A stretch of DNA of 57,738 bases from an uncultured Collinsella sp. (GTDB lineage: Bacteria > Actinomycetota > Coriobacteriia > Coriobacteriales > Coriobacteriaceae), in NCBI GenBank assembly GCA_937943045.1, contig CALEBN010000052.1, positions 1 through 57,738 of the forward strand, read 5' to 3'. This document shows, piece by piece, positions 20,107 to 28,369 of this stretch. Made by a program: the position numbers and the translations under genes. Numbering within the stretch: the first letter of the stretch is position 1; the number at the start of each line of letters is the position of its first letter. Below the pieces are notes generated by a model, which had not been told where the DNA came from, did not search any database, and worked only from the letters and a program-made list of their open reading frames with translations.

Positions 20107-21948
20107 TTAGCCCTCCTTGGTCGCAGAGATAGTGTCGGATACTTCGGCCGGCCCGCCAAAGGCGCGAACAGCCGCGGCTCCGCCGGCAAGCGGCGTCGCC
20201 ATGGGAATTTTCGCACGTCGTGCTGACACGACGGGAAGCTCAAAGGCAAACCCCATCGCCAGCAAAAACCACGTGAGCGCATAGGTTGCAATTATGGCGG
20301 CCACCAGGCCACCCGCCACGGCATGCTGGGAAAACACGGCGCATGCGAGTGCGGCCAGAGCCGGAACCTCACAGGCGGAAAGGGCCAATACGCCCTGCAG
20401 GAACCCCGCGCGGCGATTGCGCGCCAAGGCTCCGACGGCAATGCCCGCCACGCTCGGCAGCGCCAACGCCAGCACGGCGACGATGCCCGGCAGTGTGCCG
20501 GACCACGAAATGTGCCCCACGGCAACCGTCATACGAGCACCCGACGCCAGCAGCGCCGCCGACACCACCACAACGGCCCATACGAGGCCGCAGACAGCCG
20601 CAGCGCCAATCATCGCAGCGCGACGGACCGCGCGACCGGACGCGTCCATGGGACAGGGCATGAGCGGCTCGGCGCGAAGCGAGCGGGCGACATTTTGCGC
20701 ATAGTGGTCGCAAAATGCCGAGAGCGCCGCCTCCACCGCAGCCGGCTCGGGACGATCTTCCTGATGGCAGGACAGGCAGGCCATCACCACATCGAACAGC
20801 TGAGCGTCGACAAACGCCAGCGCATCGCGCAGATCCTCGGAATTTGGATCGAGCCCCAGCTGCTGAGCCTGTTCGGCCGCGGCAAGTGCCACATCGGGCT
20901 CGCGTCGCAGCAGTTGCGTCAAGTCGCAGCCGGGCGCGTGGGCGCCGACGGGATAATCGGGCAGCGTATCCATCTTGAGACGATAAGGGCTGGCGATATC
21001 GCGCGTCTTTTTGCGCGAGCCCGAAGTACCCGACGTGCCCGGCGCTACTTCGTACGGCGCGACACCGGCGATGAGCTCATAGACCGTGCTCGCCGCGGCA
21101 TACACGTCGATTGCCGGCGACATGCGCAAAACGCGCAGCTCGGCAATATCGTCGGTGAGCATCTCGGGCGGAGCGTAGGCAACCGTCGCGCGACGCAACG
21201 TGGCGTAGCGCTCTGTAAAGGACTCCCTGCCGCCGGTTCCCGCCACCGCAGAGGCAGGCTCGAGCGCCAGTGACGAGCCAAAATCGATGAGGCACAAATC
21301 GAACGTGCCTTCGGCAAGCTGTCCGTCGAGCGGTAGGCGCGCCGTGCGCACCATAATATTGGCCGGCGAGATGTCGCGATGGACGAACCCCTCCCCCACC
21401 AAGCTCATGCGGCAGAGCAGATCGAACAGGTCGCGACCCAGGCGCGCCGCCACGAGCGGCGACAGACGCCCGGCATCGTCCACGGCAAAGCGCGGGCGCA
21501 GGCGAGCGAGCGTCTCGCCCTCGACCCACTCCATGACAATCGCGGGCACGCCGTCGACCTCGCCCCACCCGTACAAGCGGGGAAAGCCCTTAAGGCCCGA
21601 AAGGGCACGATGGCATTCATATTCCTCGCGAAACGCCGCCTTGAACTTGGTGACCAGCGCCTCGTGGGCGACATCGTCATCAAATTCGTCGCGCGTTGGC
21701 AAGATGAGCTGCTTGAGCGCCACGGCCTCGCCCTGCGCGTTGACGGCACGCGTCACACGGCCGATACCACCACGGCGCATGGTGGCGTCATCGGCAAACA
21801 GCATCGTAAAACGGCGAAGGTAGGCGGGAAGCTCGTCCGTGCCCAGGGCGACGGCCGGCTCAAACCCGTCGACGCGCGCCAGGCGCAGGCCCACCATGGG
21901 ATCACGGTTGAGCGACTGGGCTGCCGCAGAAGCGAGATCGTTCGTCAT
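20107..21948 (-). CDS. Membrane Ser/Thr protein kinase
   Basis: A 613-residue protein with an N-terminal eukaryotic-like kinase domain (about 55-385). It shows GGIGRV (glycine loop), VALKQL (ATP lysine, about 78), HRDISPANIMV (catalytic loop, about 190), LIDFGSS and YAPPEML. The catalytic-loop lysine of the usual HRDIKPAN is a serine here, seen in some other bacterial kinases, so activity is likely but not certain. About four membrane helices follow from residue 440. Its start overlaps the stop of the upstream anchored protein (ATGA), and the FHA gene follows at once. It is distinct from the two kinases of the 28-38 kb operon. Confidence 0.87.
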   Translation of the reverse strand: MTNDLASAAAQSLNRDPMVGLRLARVDGFEPAVALGTDELPAYLRRFTMLFADDATMRRGGIGRVTRAVNAQGEAVALKQLILPTRDEFDDDVAHEALVTKFKAAFREEYECHRALSGLKGFPRLYGWGEVDGVPAIVMEWVEGETLARLRPRFAVDDAGRLSPLVAARLGRDLFDLLCRMSLVGEGFVHRDISPANIMVRTARLPLDGQLAEGTFDLCLIDFGSSLALEPASAVAGTGGRESFTERYATLRRATVAYAPPEMLTDDIAELRVLRMSPAIDVYAAASTVYELIAGVAPYEVAPGTSGTSGSRKKTRDIASPYRLKMDTLPDYPVGAHAPGCDLTQLLRREPDVALAAAEQAQQLGLDPNSEDLRDALAFVDAQLFDVVMACLSCHQEDRPEPAAVEAALSAFCDHYAQNVARSLRAEPLMPCPMDASGRAVRRAAMIGAAAVCGLVWAVVVVSAALLASGARMTVAVGHISWSGTLPGIVAVLALALPSVAGIAVGALARNRRAGFLQGVLALSACEVPALAALACAVFSQHAVAGGLVAAIIATYALTWFLLAMGFAFELPVVSARRAKIPMATPLAGGAAAVRAFGGPAEVSDTISATKEG

Positions 21949-22873
21949 AGGGCGATCGCCGCCAGGCTATTGTTGAAGTTGTTAAGCGCAATGTCATCAT
22001 CGCCGTAATGCCCCACCCATTGGCACAGGTTGGTGTAGCAGCCCCATAGGTTGGCGTATTGCTGATACCACTTTGACTGGGGAGAAAACGTTTGCCGGCC
22101 AAACTCGGCGCGAATGACAAACATATCGTTGGCCAGGCTATCGCACGGCCCGGTATCGCCTGTTGCGTTATAGGTCGAGACCGCGCCATTGGCCCGAGAG
22201 ACATAGCCATCGAGCATGTTGCACTTGGTCACGAGCCAGCTGTGTATGCTTTCCTCCTCGGCGGCCGAAAGGCCGCTGGAGTTTGTATTGCCACCGGTGC
22301 TGCCGCCCGCCGAGCTGTCGCCCCCAGACCCGCCGGAGGCGGAGCCCGAACCGGAGCCACCGCTCGAGTTCGACGAATCGGAGCTGGAGCCAGACGAACC
22401 GGAGCCGCCAGGTTTCCCCGACTGCTGCGTATCCTGACCCTTTTGCTGCTCGGCCTTGTTTACGACGGTCGAAACGCTGTTATCGGAAAGGTGATGGATG
22501 ATCTTGGTGTTGGTGAGCACGATGATCTTGGTGTTGGTGAGCACGATGGTCTTGCCGTTGGCAAGCGCGATTTCGTTGTCCGACGCCTCGACGCTGCCCG
22601 CGTCGTCGACACCAAACACGACGTGCGTGACTACGCTCGCCCAGGCGTATCCGGTTGTGGTGCCCAAATCGCTTTTGGCCTTGTGCCCCACGCGCAACTC
22701 GCGCGCGGTACGCGCTTGCACCATAGGTGGCACAGCCAACCGTAGGCAGAAACGCCGGCAACGACCAGCGCCAGCGAACAGGACAGCAGCACACACGCCC
22801 GAGGCGCCAGGCCCAACCGGCGCCGCATACGCACCGCGGCGCCATGCTTTGTCTGAGTACCCCCGGGCCGCAT
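21945..22873 (-). pseudogene. Membrane-anchored extracellular protein, frameshifted
   Basis: A reading frame opens at the ATG at 22873 with a very good GGAGGAG site. It encodes a basic start and one hydrophobic segment (CVLLSCSLALVVAGVSAYG). Near 22739 that frame is lost; the sequence continues with good codon use in another frame as LAVPPMVQARTAREL... One extra T in GGTTGG would rejoin them into 309 residues. The body holds a 24-nt tandem repeat (22500-22547), a Ser/Gly-rich linker and a C-terminal domain with several cysteines. Family unknown. Its end overlaps the kinase gene start, so it is probably the surface partner of that kinase. A sequencing error is as likely as real loss. Confidence 0.6.
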
Positions 22874-22888
22874 GCGATCTCCTCCAAC

Positions 22889-22912
22889 AAAAACATGCCG
22901 CTCGAAAGCGGC
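22889..22912 (-). promoter_or_regulatory. Leader hairpin with T-run before the kinase operon
   Basis: GCCGCT-TTCG-AGCGGC on the minus strand, then ATGTTTTTG, with the GGAGGAG ribosome binding site immediately after. It has the form of an intrinsic terminator inside the 5' leader, so it may control read-through into the three-gene operon. Confidence 0.45.
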
Positions 22913-23022
22913 GCATTCATTCAAACCCATAGTTGAGTGTATCAGCGAACACAAAAGGTTGCGCAACGAACGCGCAAATACGGGACGCGAACAGGGGCAT
23001 CCACGCGATAAGCGGATGGAAA

Positions 23023-23048
23023 GTGCATTTGTTGCACAACAAATGCAC
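23023..23048. promoter_or_regulatory. 26-bp palindrome between recR and kinase operon
   Basis: GTGCATTTGTTG-CA-CAACAAATGCAC has perfect 12-bp arms. On the minus strand it is followed by TTTCC, so it could end recR transcription; its symmetry also fits an operator for the operon that begins 150 bases further on. Confidence 0.55.
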
Positions 23049-23122
23049 AAACATGGGGCCAATTATGGCAACCGCGTGCAACGCGCAGGGAAACGCGAGG
23101 TCGGTGGACCGATATCTAGATC

Positions 23123-23719
23123 CTAGATCGCGCGACGGGCCTCGATAGCACGGCCAAGCGTGAGCTCGTCGGCATACTCCAGGTCGCCTCCCACGGGCAG
23201 CCCGCTCGCCAGACGCGACACCTCGACGCCCAGTGGCTTGATGGTGCGAGCAAGGTAGCTCGCCGTGGTCTCGCCCTCGATATTGGGGTTGGTGGCGATA
23301 ATGACCTCGTGGATATCCTCATGGCCCAGGCGCGCCAGCAGTTCGCGGATATGCAGCTGCTCGGGACCGATCTTGTCCATGGGGCTGATCACGCCGCCCA
23401 GCACGTGGTAGAGGCCGTGGTAGCTGCCCGTGCGCTCAATCGCCTGGACATCGCGCGGCTCACCCACCACGCAGATGCGGGTGGTGTCGCGCATCGAGTC
23501 TTGGCAAATGGAGCACTCGTCAGCGGTGGCGTAATTAAAGCAGCGGCTGCAAAAATGCACTTCCTGCTTAACCTCCAGAATGGCCTCGGCCAGGCGGCGG
23601 GCCTCCTCGGCATCGGCCTCGAGCAGGTAGTAGGCGATGCGCTGGGCCGACTTGGGGCCAATGCCCGGCAGGCGGCCCAACTCATCGAGCAGTTTTTGCA
23701 GGCTATGGTTGGCACTCAT
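23123..23719 (-). CDS. recR: Recombination protein RecR
   Basis: A 198-residue RecR, which with RecO and RecF loads RecA onto gapped DNA. The helix-hairpin-helix LPGIGPKSAQRIAYYLL comes first. A four-cysteine zinc finger follows (CSRCFNYATADECSIC), then the Toprim domain with VVGEPRDV, IIATNPNIEGE and a Walker-B-like LASGLPVGGDLEYADE. Length is typical. It starts 13 bases after ybaB on the same strand, the usual gene order. Confidence 0.98.
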   Translation of the reverse strand: MSANHSLQKLLDELGRLPGIGPKSAQRIAYYLLEADAEEARRLAEAILEVKQEVHFCSRCFNYATADECSICQDSMRDTTRICVVGEPRDVQAIERTGSYHGLYHVLGGVISPMDKIGPEQLHIRELLARLGHEDIHEVIIATNPNIEGETTASYLARTIKPLGVEVSRLASGLPVGGDLEYADELTLGRAIEARRAI

Positions 23720-23732
23720 ATATATGCGTGTC

Positions 23733-24053
23733 TTAGAACGGCATGCCCGGGATGTTGAGGCCGCCGGTGATGGCGCCCATCTGCTTGTTGGCGAGCTCGT
23801 TGACGCCGCGGACGGCCTCGTTGACGGCAGCCATGATCATGTCCTGCAGCATATCGACGTCCTCGGGATCGAGCGCATCAGGGTCGATGGTGAGGTTGAC
23901 GAGCTCCATCTCGCCGTTAACGGTCACCTTGACCATGCCGCCGCCGGCAGAGGCATCGACGGTCTGGGACTTGAGGTTTTCCTGCGCGGCGGCAAGCTGC
24001 TCCTGCATCTTGCGGGCCTGCTTCATCATCTGCTGCATGTTCATACCGGCCAT
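23733..24053 (-). CDS. ybaB: Nucleoid-associated protein YbaB/EbfC
   Basis: A 106-residue YbaB/EbfC-family DNA-binding protein. The Met/Gln-rich helical start (MNMQQMMKQARKMQEQL), the central KVTVNGEMELVNLTIDP and the C-terminal helix DMIMAAVNEAVRGVNELA match the family dimer fold. AAAGGAG precedes the ATG. It forms the normal pair with recR; dnaX, which is normally directly upstream, is here separated by about 835 bp carrying a gene on the other strand. Confidence 0.95.
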   Translation of the reverse strand: MAGMNMQQMMKQARKMQEQLAAAQENLKSQTVDASAGGGMVKVTVNGEMELVNLTIDPDALDPEDVDMLQDMIMAAVNEAVRGVNELANKQMGAITGGLNIPGMPF

Positions 24054-24393
24054 GATGGCTCCTTTACGTGCGGCCGCGCGACGAGCTGCAAAGGCAGCCG
24101 GGACGCGGCGGGGCTTTCAAACTCAAAAATCGTACCACGGCACGAGGTCAGCGAGCGGGGCGGACACGCTACCCCAGCCGATATACATGTCCTGGAGTGC
24201 AAGCCGCGCCCAAAGATTATGCAAAGTTGAATAATTCGCATCTACATAATATCGAAAGCTAAATCTTGTAGAGCCGGAACCCGGCATTTGCTGCATCCAG
24301 CTAGATAGCAAAATGCTAAACCGCCGCTCGAGGTGGCGCTCATGACGGCATGGTAAAATTTGATTGTCAAAGATAGCAATTTGGAGGTGCCCC
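24054..24393. promoter_or_regulatory. Intergenic region; extended -10 promoter for 24394 gene
   Basis: Relatively AT-rich. A good extended -10 box, TGGTAAAAT (24351-24359, plus), lies about 35 bases before the ATG at 24394. A ybaB-recR promoter is expected on the minus strand but I cannot fix it. No further gene is evident. Confidence 0.5.
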
Positions 24394-24867
24394 ATGAATG
24401 CCCCCGACGCGCTCCAAAACATCCGCTCAAAACACCCCGTTGCATATGTGGTTCTCTATCTCTTTGTCGGCTGGGCATTGCTGGTTGTCATCACCCATGC
24501 CATAGCCTTTGGAGCAGAACTACTGATAGCCAGCTCGGACCAGCCCGTCGTCAAATGGGAAGCGACCGATGAGTGCACCGACGGAACCCGAACCATTTAC
24601 TACAACAGCCCGTCCCTCTACCAAGAGTTCAAGGTCAAGATAAAGGACTCCAAGATTGTCGATGCCGAACTGCGCTCTTTATTTACAATCGGAGCAACCG
24701 TCAACGCCGAGCAAGTCGAATACACGGACAGCCATGCGACATATCGTATCGACCTCAGCATCCTAGGCCGACCGTCACGCGCCTGTCTGCTCGAATGCGA
24801 TATACGCGGCACCGCACTACACATGTCCGAAATACAGATGCGCCCGGACAAAGAGATCTCTTCTTGA
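24394..24867 (+). CDS. Single-pass membrane protein of unknown function
   Basis: A 157-residue protein with one N-terminal hydrophobic helix (about 18-42, VAYVVLYLFVGWALLVVI) and a presumably extracellular domain of about 110 residues that I do not recognise; it looks beta-rich. The ATG at 24394 has a strong GGAGGTG site and a plausible extended -10 promoter upstream. The gene runs against dnaX and ybaB and converges on the dnaX stop with 21 bases between. Its position inside the otherwise conserved dnaX-ybaB-recR cluster suggests a later insertion. Size and layout (helix plus small domain) recall the two unknown proteins at 53305 and 54211. Confidence 0.72.
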   Translation: MNAPDALQNIRSKHPVAYVVLYLFVGWALLVVITHAIAFGAELLIASSDQPVVKWEATDECTDGTRTIYYNSPSLYQEFKVKIKDSKIVDAELRSLFTIGATVNAEQVEYTDSHATYRIDLSILGRPSRACLLECDIRGTALHMSEIQMRPDKEISS

Positions 24868-24888
24868 GCAGCGTACCCGCCCGCACAG

Positions 24889-27384
24889 TTACTCCACCGG
24901 TTTGAAGATGGTGGCCTGTCCAAAGACGTTGCGGATGAGGGCTTTGGCCTCATCCTCGGTCTGCGGGATGCTCGGGGCTGCGCCCTGGTGGCCGAAGGGA
25001 CTGCCGGCGCCGGGGTTGGACTCCCAAGGGGCAGCGGGGGCGTCATCGCTTGTGGGAGCGGACGTCGCAGCTGCGGGAGCCGCGGCTGAAGCGGCAGGGC
25101 TGGGCGCAGGCACCGCGGCAGGCACGTCGAACGGAGGAAGATCCTCCCCGCTCGTATCGCCGGCGAAGCCGCCGACCATGGCGTCGTCGTAGGGCACCTG
25201 CTCGGATTCCCACGACGCAGCCTGCGCAGACGGCTGAGTCTTGGAAGCGGACGCGCGCTCGGGCGCGCGGGGCGCGGGCTCGGTCGGGAGCTTGCCCGTG
25301 GCAGGAGCGCCGGCAGGGTTGTCGGAGCGCAGCCAAGGGGCCTTAGCCAGGTCGGATGACTTGGGCGCAGGCGCGGCAGCGGGTTTGGGCGCGGGAGCCG
25401 GAGCAGCCGGTTTGGGCGCCGCGAGCTTAGGCGCCGGCAGGGTCGATGCCGCTACCGGTGCCGCTTGCTGCTGCGGCGCGCTGACGCTCGAGGATACAGG
25501 GGCCGCCGAGGACACGGGTTGCGGGTCCGCAGATGCCGCAGCCCGTGCAGATGGAGAATGCTCCTCATGTTGAGGAGCCGGCGTGCCACCCCCATCCAAG
25601 ACATAGTCGACGGTGCGACGACCGAAAACCGCACTGACTGTCGGCAAAAACACCGCCTGTGTATCAGCACGCCCGAGCATCTTGATAGCAAATGCCGTAG
25701 GGAACGAGACCGTGAGCTTAGAACCATCGTCTGCCGTAGCGCGAGCGTTCAACAGGAGAGCCGCATAAGAAGGTTGTTGGGCCTTGACGCGCTCGACGAC
25801 CTCGGCCCATTTGCGCTGGAGCTCGCCGGCATCCTCAACCGCGGGGGTCTCGGCGGCGCCGGCGGCAGCAACCTGGGCGGCGTTGTTGAGCTGGGGCTTA
25901 GGTGCCGGAGCGGCGGCAGGCGCGGGAGCCGCAACGGGCTGAGACATCGGAGCCGATGCAGGCTGAGATGTCAGCGCGGCAGGCTTGGGGGTCGGCGCGG
26001 GCGCAGGCTGGGTCGCCGGAGCGGCAGCGCCTCGGTCCCAGGGCATGCCGCCCTGGCGCGCAGACGCAGCGGCGGGCACGGCAGATGCCACAGGAGCGGC
26101 AGCTCGGGCACCCGAGATCAGTGTCGGCTGTTGCATCGCCGCAGGTGCAGCCGCGACAACCGCAGGCGCGGCACCTGCAGCAGCCACGCTCGCCGGCACC
26201 GCGGCGTTGGCGACCATGACCTCCAAGCGTGCCACGCGCTCGGCCAGGGCCTCAATGGTCAGATCGGCCTCGGGACGTGCCAGGCGCGTGCAGGCGATCT
26301 CGAGCACCAGGCGCACGTCGCTCGCGCCCCTCATCTCCAGCGCGGCATCGTCAAGCACCGTCAGCACGCGGGCCAGACGGTCGGTCGAATGCTCGCCAAA
26401 GGCAGCGGCCTCGGCAGCAAGCGCCTCGGCCTGCTCGACCCCGCCCTCAAACAGATCGGCACGGGCACCGGCAACGCAAGCCACATACACGTCGCGCACA
26501 TGCGCCACCAGGTCGCGCGTCAGCTCAAGCAGGTCATTGCCCTCCTCGACCTGTGCACGAATGAGCCCATAGAGCTCAGCAATATCACGCTCGGCGATGG
26601 CGCGGGCAAACTCGCCCAGAATCTGGTCGGAAACCTCGCCCAAAAGCGAGCGGGCATCGTCCGCATGCACGGCGCCGTTGCCAAAAACGCTCAGCTGCTC
26701 CAGCGTGGAGAGCGCGTCGCGCATGCCGCCCTTGGCATGGCGCGCCACGATGGCGAGCGCCTCGTCGTCGTAATCGAAGCCCTCCTGCTCGCACACGTAG
26801 GACAGGCGATGCTCGATATCCTCGTTGCCGATGCGGTGGAAATCGAAGCGCTGGCAGCGCGAGAGGATGGTCTCCAGAATCTTTTGCGGATCGGTGGTGC
26901 ACAGCACAAAGATCACGTGTGCCGGCGGCTCCTCGAGCGTCTTGAGCAGCGCGTTGAACGCCGCCGTCGTGAGCATGTGAACCTCGTCGATGATATAGAT
27001 CTTGTACTTGCCGCGCACCGGGGCAAAGTTGACGGAGTTGATGATCTCCTCGCGCACGTTGTCCACGCCCGTGCGGCTTGCGGCATCGAGCTCGTAGACA
27101 TCGGGGTGGTTGCCCTCGGCGATGAGCTCGCACTCCTCACAGGTGCCGTCGGGCATGCAGCCGCTTGCGCCCTCGGCGCGCGCCGCCTCGGCGTTGCGGC
27201 ACAGTAGCGCCTTGGCCAGAATGCGCGCCATGGTGGTCTTGCCCGTGCCGCGCGGTCCGCAGAACAGGTACGCGTGGGACAGACGCCCCTCGGTGATGGC
27301 GTGCTCGAGCGTCGAGACGATATGCTGCTGGCCCACCACGGAGTCGAAGGTGAGCGGGCGATACTTTCGGTACAACGATTCCAT
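24889..27384 (-). CDS. dnaX: DNA polymerase III subunits gamma/tau
   Basis: An 831-residue DnaX, the clamp-loader ATPase. Residues 1-370: SLYRKYRPLTFDSVVGQ, Walker A in CGPRGTGKTT, a four-cysteine zinc module (CRNAEAARA...CEEC), IIDEVHML (Walker B) and the sensor segment TTDPQKILETILSRC. From about 430 on, long Ala/Pro-rich linkers flank a short tau-like region (EVVERVKAQQPSYAALLL). The protein is longer than the E. coli form because of these linkers. I see no A-AAA-AAG slippery site for a gamma frameshift. The ATG at 27384 follows GGGGGAGC; frames upstream of it do not fit the family. Confidence 0.97.
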   Translation of the reverse strand: MESLYRKYRPLTFDSVVGQQHIVSTLEHAITEGRLSHAYLFCGPRGTGKTTMARILAKALLCRNAEAARAEGASGCMPDGTCEECELIAEGNHPDVYELDAASRTGVDNVREEIINSVNFAPVRGKYKIYIIDEVHMLTTAAFNALLKTLEEPPAHVIFVLCTTDPQKILETILSRCQRFDFHRIGNEDIEHRLSYVCEQEGFDYDDEALAIVARHAKGGMRDALSTLEQLSVFGNGAVHADDARSLLGEVSDQILGEFARAIAERDIAELYGLIRAQVEEGNDLLELTRDLVAHVRDVYVACVAGARADLFEGGVEQAEALAAEAAAFGEHSTDRLARVLTVLDDAALEMRGASDVRLVLEIACTRLARPEADLTIEALAERVARLEVMVANAAVPASVAAAGAAPAVVAAAPAAMQQPTLISGARAAAPVASAVPAAASARQGGMPWDRGAAAPATQPAPAPTPKPAALTSQPASAPMSQPVAAPAPAAAPAPKPQLNNAAQVAAAGAAETPAVEDAGELQRKWAEVVERVKAQQPSYAALLLNARATADDGSKLTVSFPTAFAIKMLGRADTQAVFLPTVSAVFGRRTVDYVLDGGGTPAPQHEEHSPSARAAASADPQPVSSAAPVSSSVSAPQQQAAPVAASTLPAPKLAAPKPAAPAPAPKPAAAPAPKSSDLAKAPWLRSDNPAGAPATGKLPTEPAPRAPERASASKTQPSAQAASWESEQVPYDDAMVGGFAGDTSGEDLPPFDVPAAVPAPSPAASAAAPAAATSAPTSDDAPAAPWESNPGAGSPFGHQGAAPSIPQTEDEAKALIRNVFGQATIFKPVE

Positions 27385-27499
27385 GGGTGCTCCCCCGGGT
27401 ATACTGAGTCTTGTTGCCGCGACGGCCATGCGGTCGCACGGCATACTTCACTCATAATAACCCGTACGGCGAGCCCGCCGCGATAGGAGTCCAAAGAGC

Positions 27500-28225
27500 A
27501 TGGCAGACGCAGAGAGCAACCTCGTTCCCTCCGAAGCAGCCGACCAGGTCGAGGTCGCGCTCGAGAAGCAGGCCGCAGCCGACGACGGCATCCTGTACCT
27601 CAACGAGTACCAGTACGAAAACGATCTAGTCACCGACTTCGCCCGTCTGGTCGCCTCGCCCAGGCGTCGCGGTTCGCTGTATGTCGCCGCGGCAATTGCC
27701 GCGCTCATCGGCATTGGCATGCTGGTGGCCGGCGGCAACTGGATCAAGTTTGGCGTCGTCCTGCTCGTATTCGGCGCCTTTTTGGCCTGGTGGAGCAAAA
27801 ACCTGCACCACACCCTCGCCCGCGACTTTATCGACGCCGTTGAGGCCGACGAGTCCATGGGTGGCCGCTATCGCCGCGTCGCCGCCAACGAGGACGGCCT
27901 GATGGTTTGGGGCAAGAGCGGCAAGTCACAGTTCTTCCCGTTTGAAAAGCTCGACCACGTGCTCGACGGCGAGCGCATCTTTGTGGCCATGTTCGCCGAC
28001 CAGGGCGTGACGATCCCCAAGGACACCTTCGTCCGTGGCGATGCCGAACAGTTTGGCCCCTTCCTCAAGGCCCGTATCAACAAAAAACTCCGCATCGAGA
28101 CCAAGCGCAAGAAGATGAAGGCAGAAAAGGCCGTTGCCGAAGCCAAACAGGGCGACAAGGCCGACAAGCCCCAGGACAACAAGGGCAAGCAGCGCAAGCA
28201 GAAGAAGAGCAAGAAGAAGCGCTAA
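27500..28225 (+). CDS. YcxB-like two-helix membrane protein
   Basis: A 241-residue protein with an acidic cytosolic start and two adjacent hydrophobic helices (about 70-105). A cytosolic domain of about 90 residues resembles the YcxB-like C-terminal fold (LDHVLDGERIFVAMF). The tail is highly charged and Lys-rich (KAEKAVAEAKQGDKADKP...), ending KKSKKKR. Function is not known. AGGAG lies ten bases before the ATG. It diverges from dnaX and precedes the signalling operon, from which it is separated by a 144-bp gap holding a promoter. Confidence 0.7.
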   Translation: MADAESNLVPSEAADQVEVALEKQAAADDGILYLNEYQYENDLVTDFARLVASPRRRGSLYVAAAIAALIGIGMLVAGGNWIKFGVVLLVFGAFLAWWSKNLHHTLARDFIDAVEADESMGGRYRRVAANEDGLMVWGKSGKSQFFPFEKLDHVLDGERIFVAMFADQGVTIPKDTFVRGDAEQFGPFLKARINKKLRIETKRKKMKAEKAVAEAKQGDKADKPQDNKGKQRKQKKSKKKR

Positions 28226-28280
28226 GGCCAAGCCAGACAGGCAGCCTCGCATCCCGCCATCCTCGCCATCCGCCTGAGCG

Positions 28281-28289
28281 TGCTACACT
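28281..28289 (+). promoter_or_regulatory. Extended -10 box of the signalling operon
   Basis: TGCTACACT, an extended -10 motif, 81 bases before the kinase start. The identical nonamer precedes the tRNA-Arg gene (39081-39089, minus), supporting its use as a promoter. No clear -35 is seen. Confidence 0.5.
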
Positions 28290-28369
28290 AGCAGCATCTA
28301 TGCCACCGCGAACGGCTCGGCCCCGCGCCCGCCGCTCGCAAACGAACTTTAAACGCACGAGGGTTGGCC

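Noticed and set aside
24889..27384. Programmed frameshift making a gamma form of DnaX
   Set aside because: No A-AAA-AAG slippery run was found in the frame.
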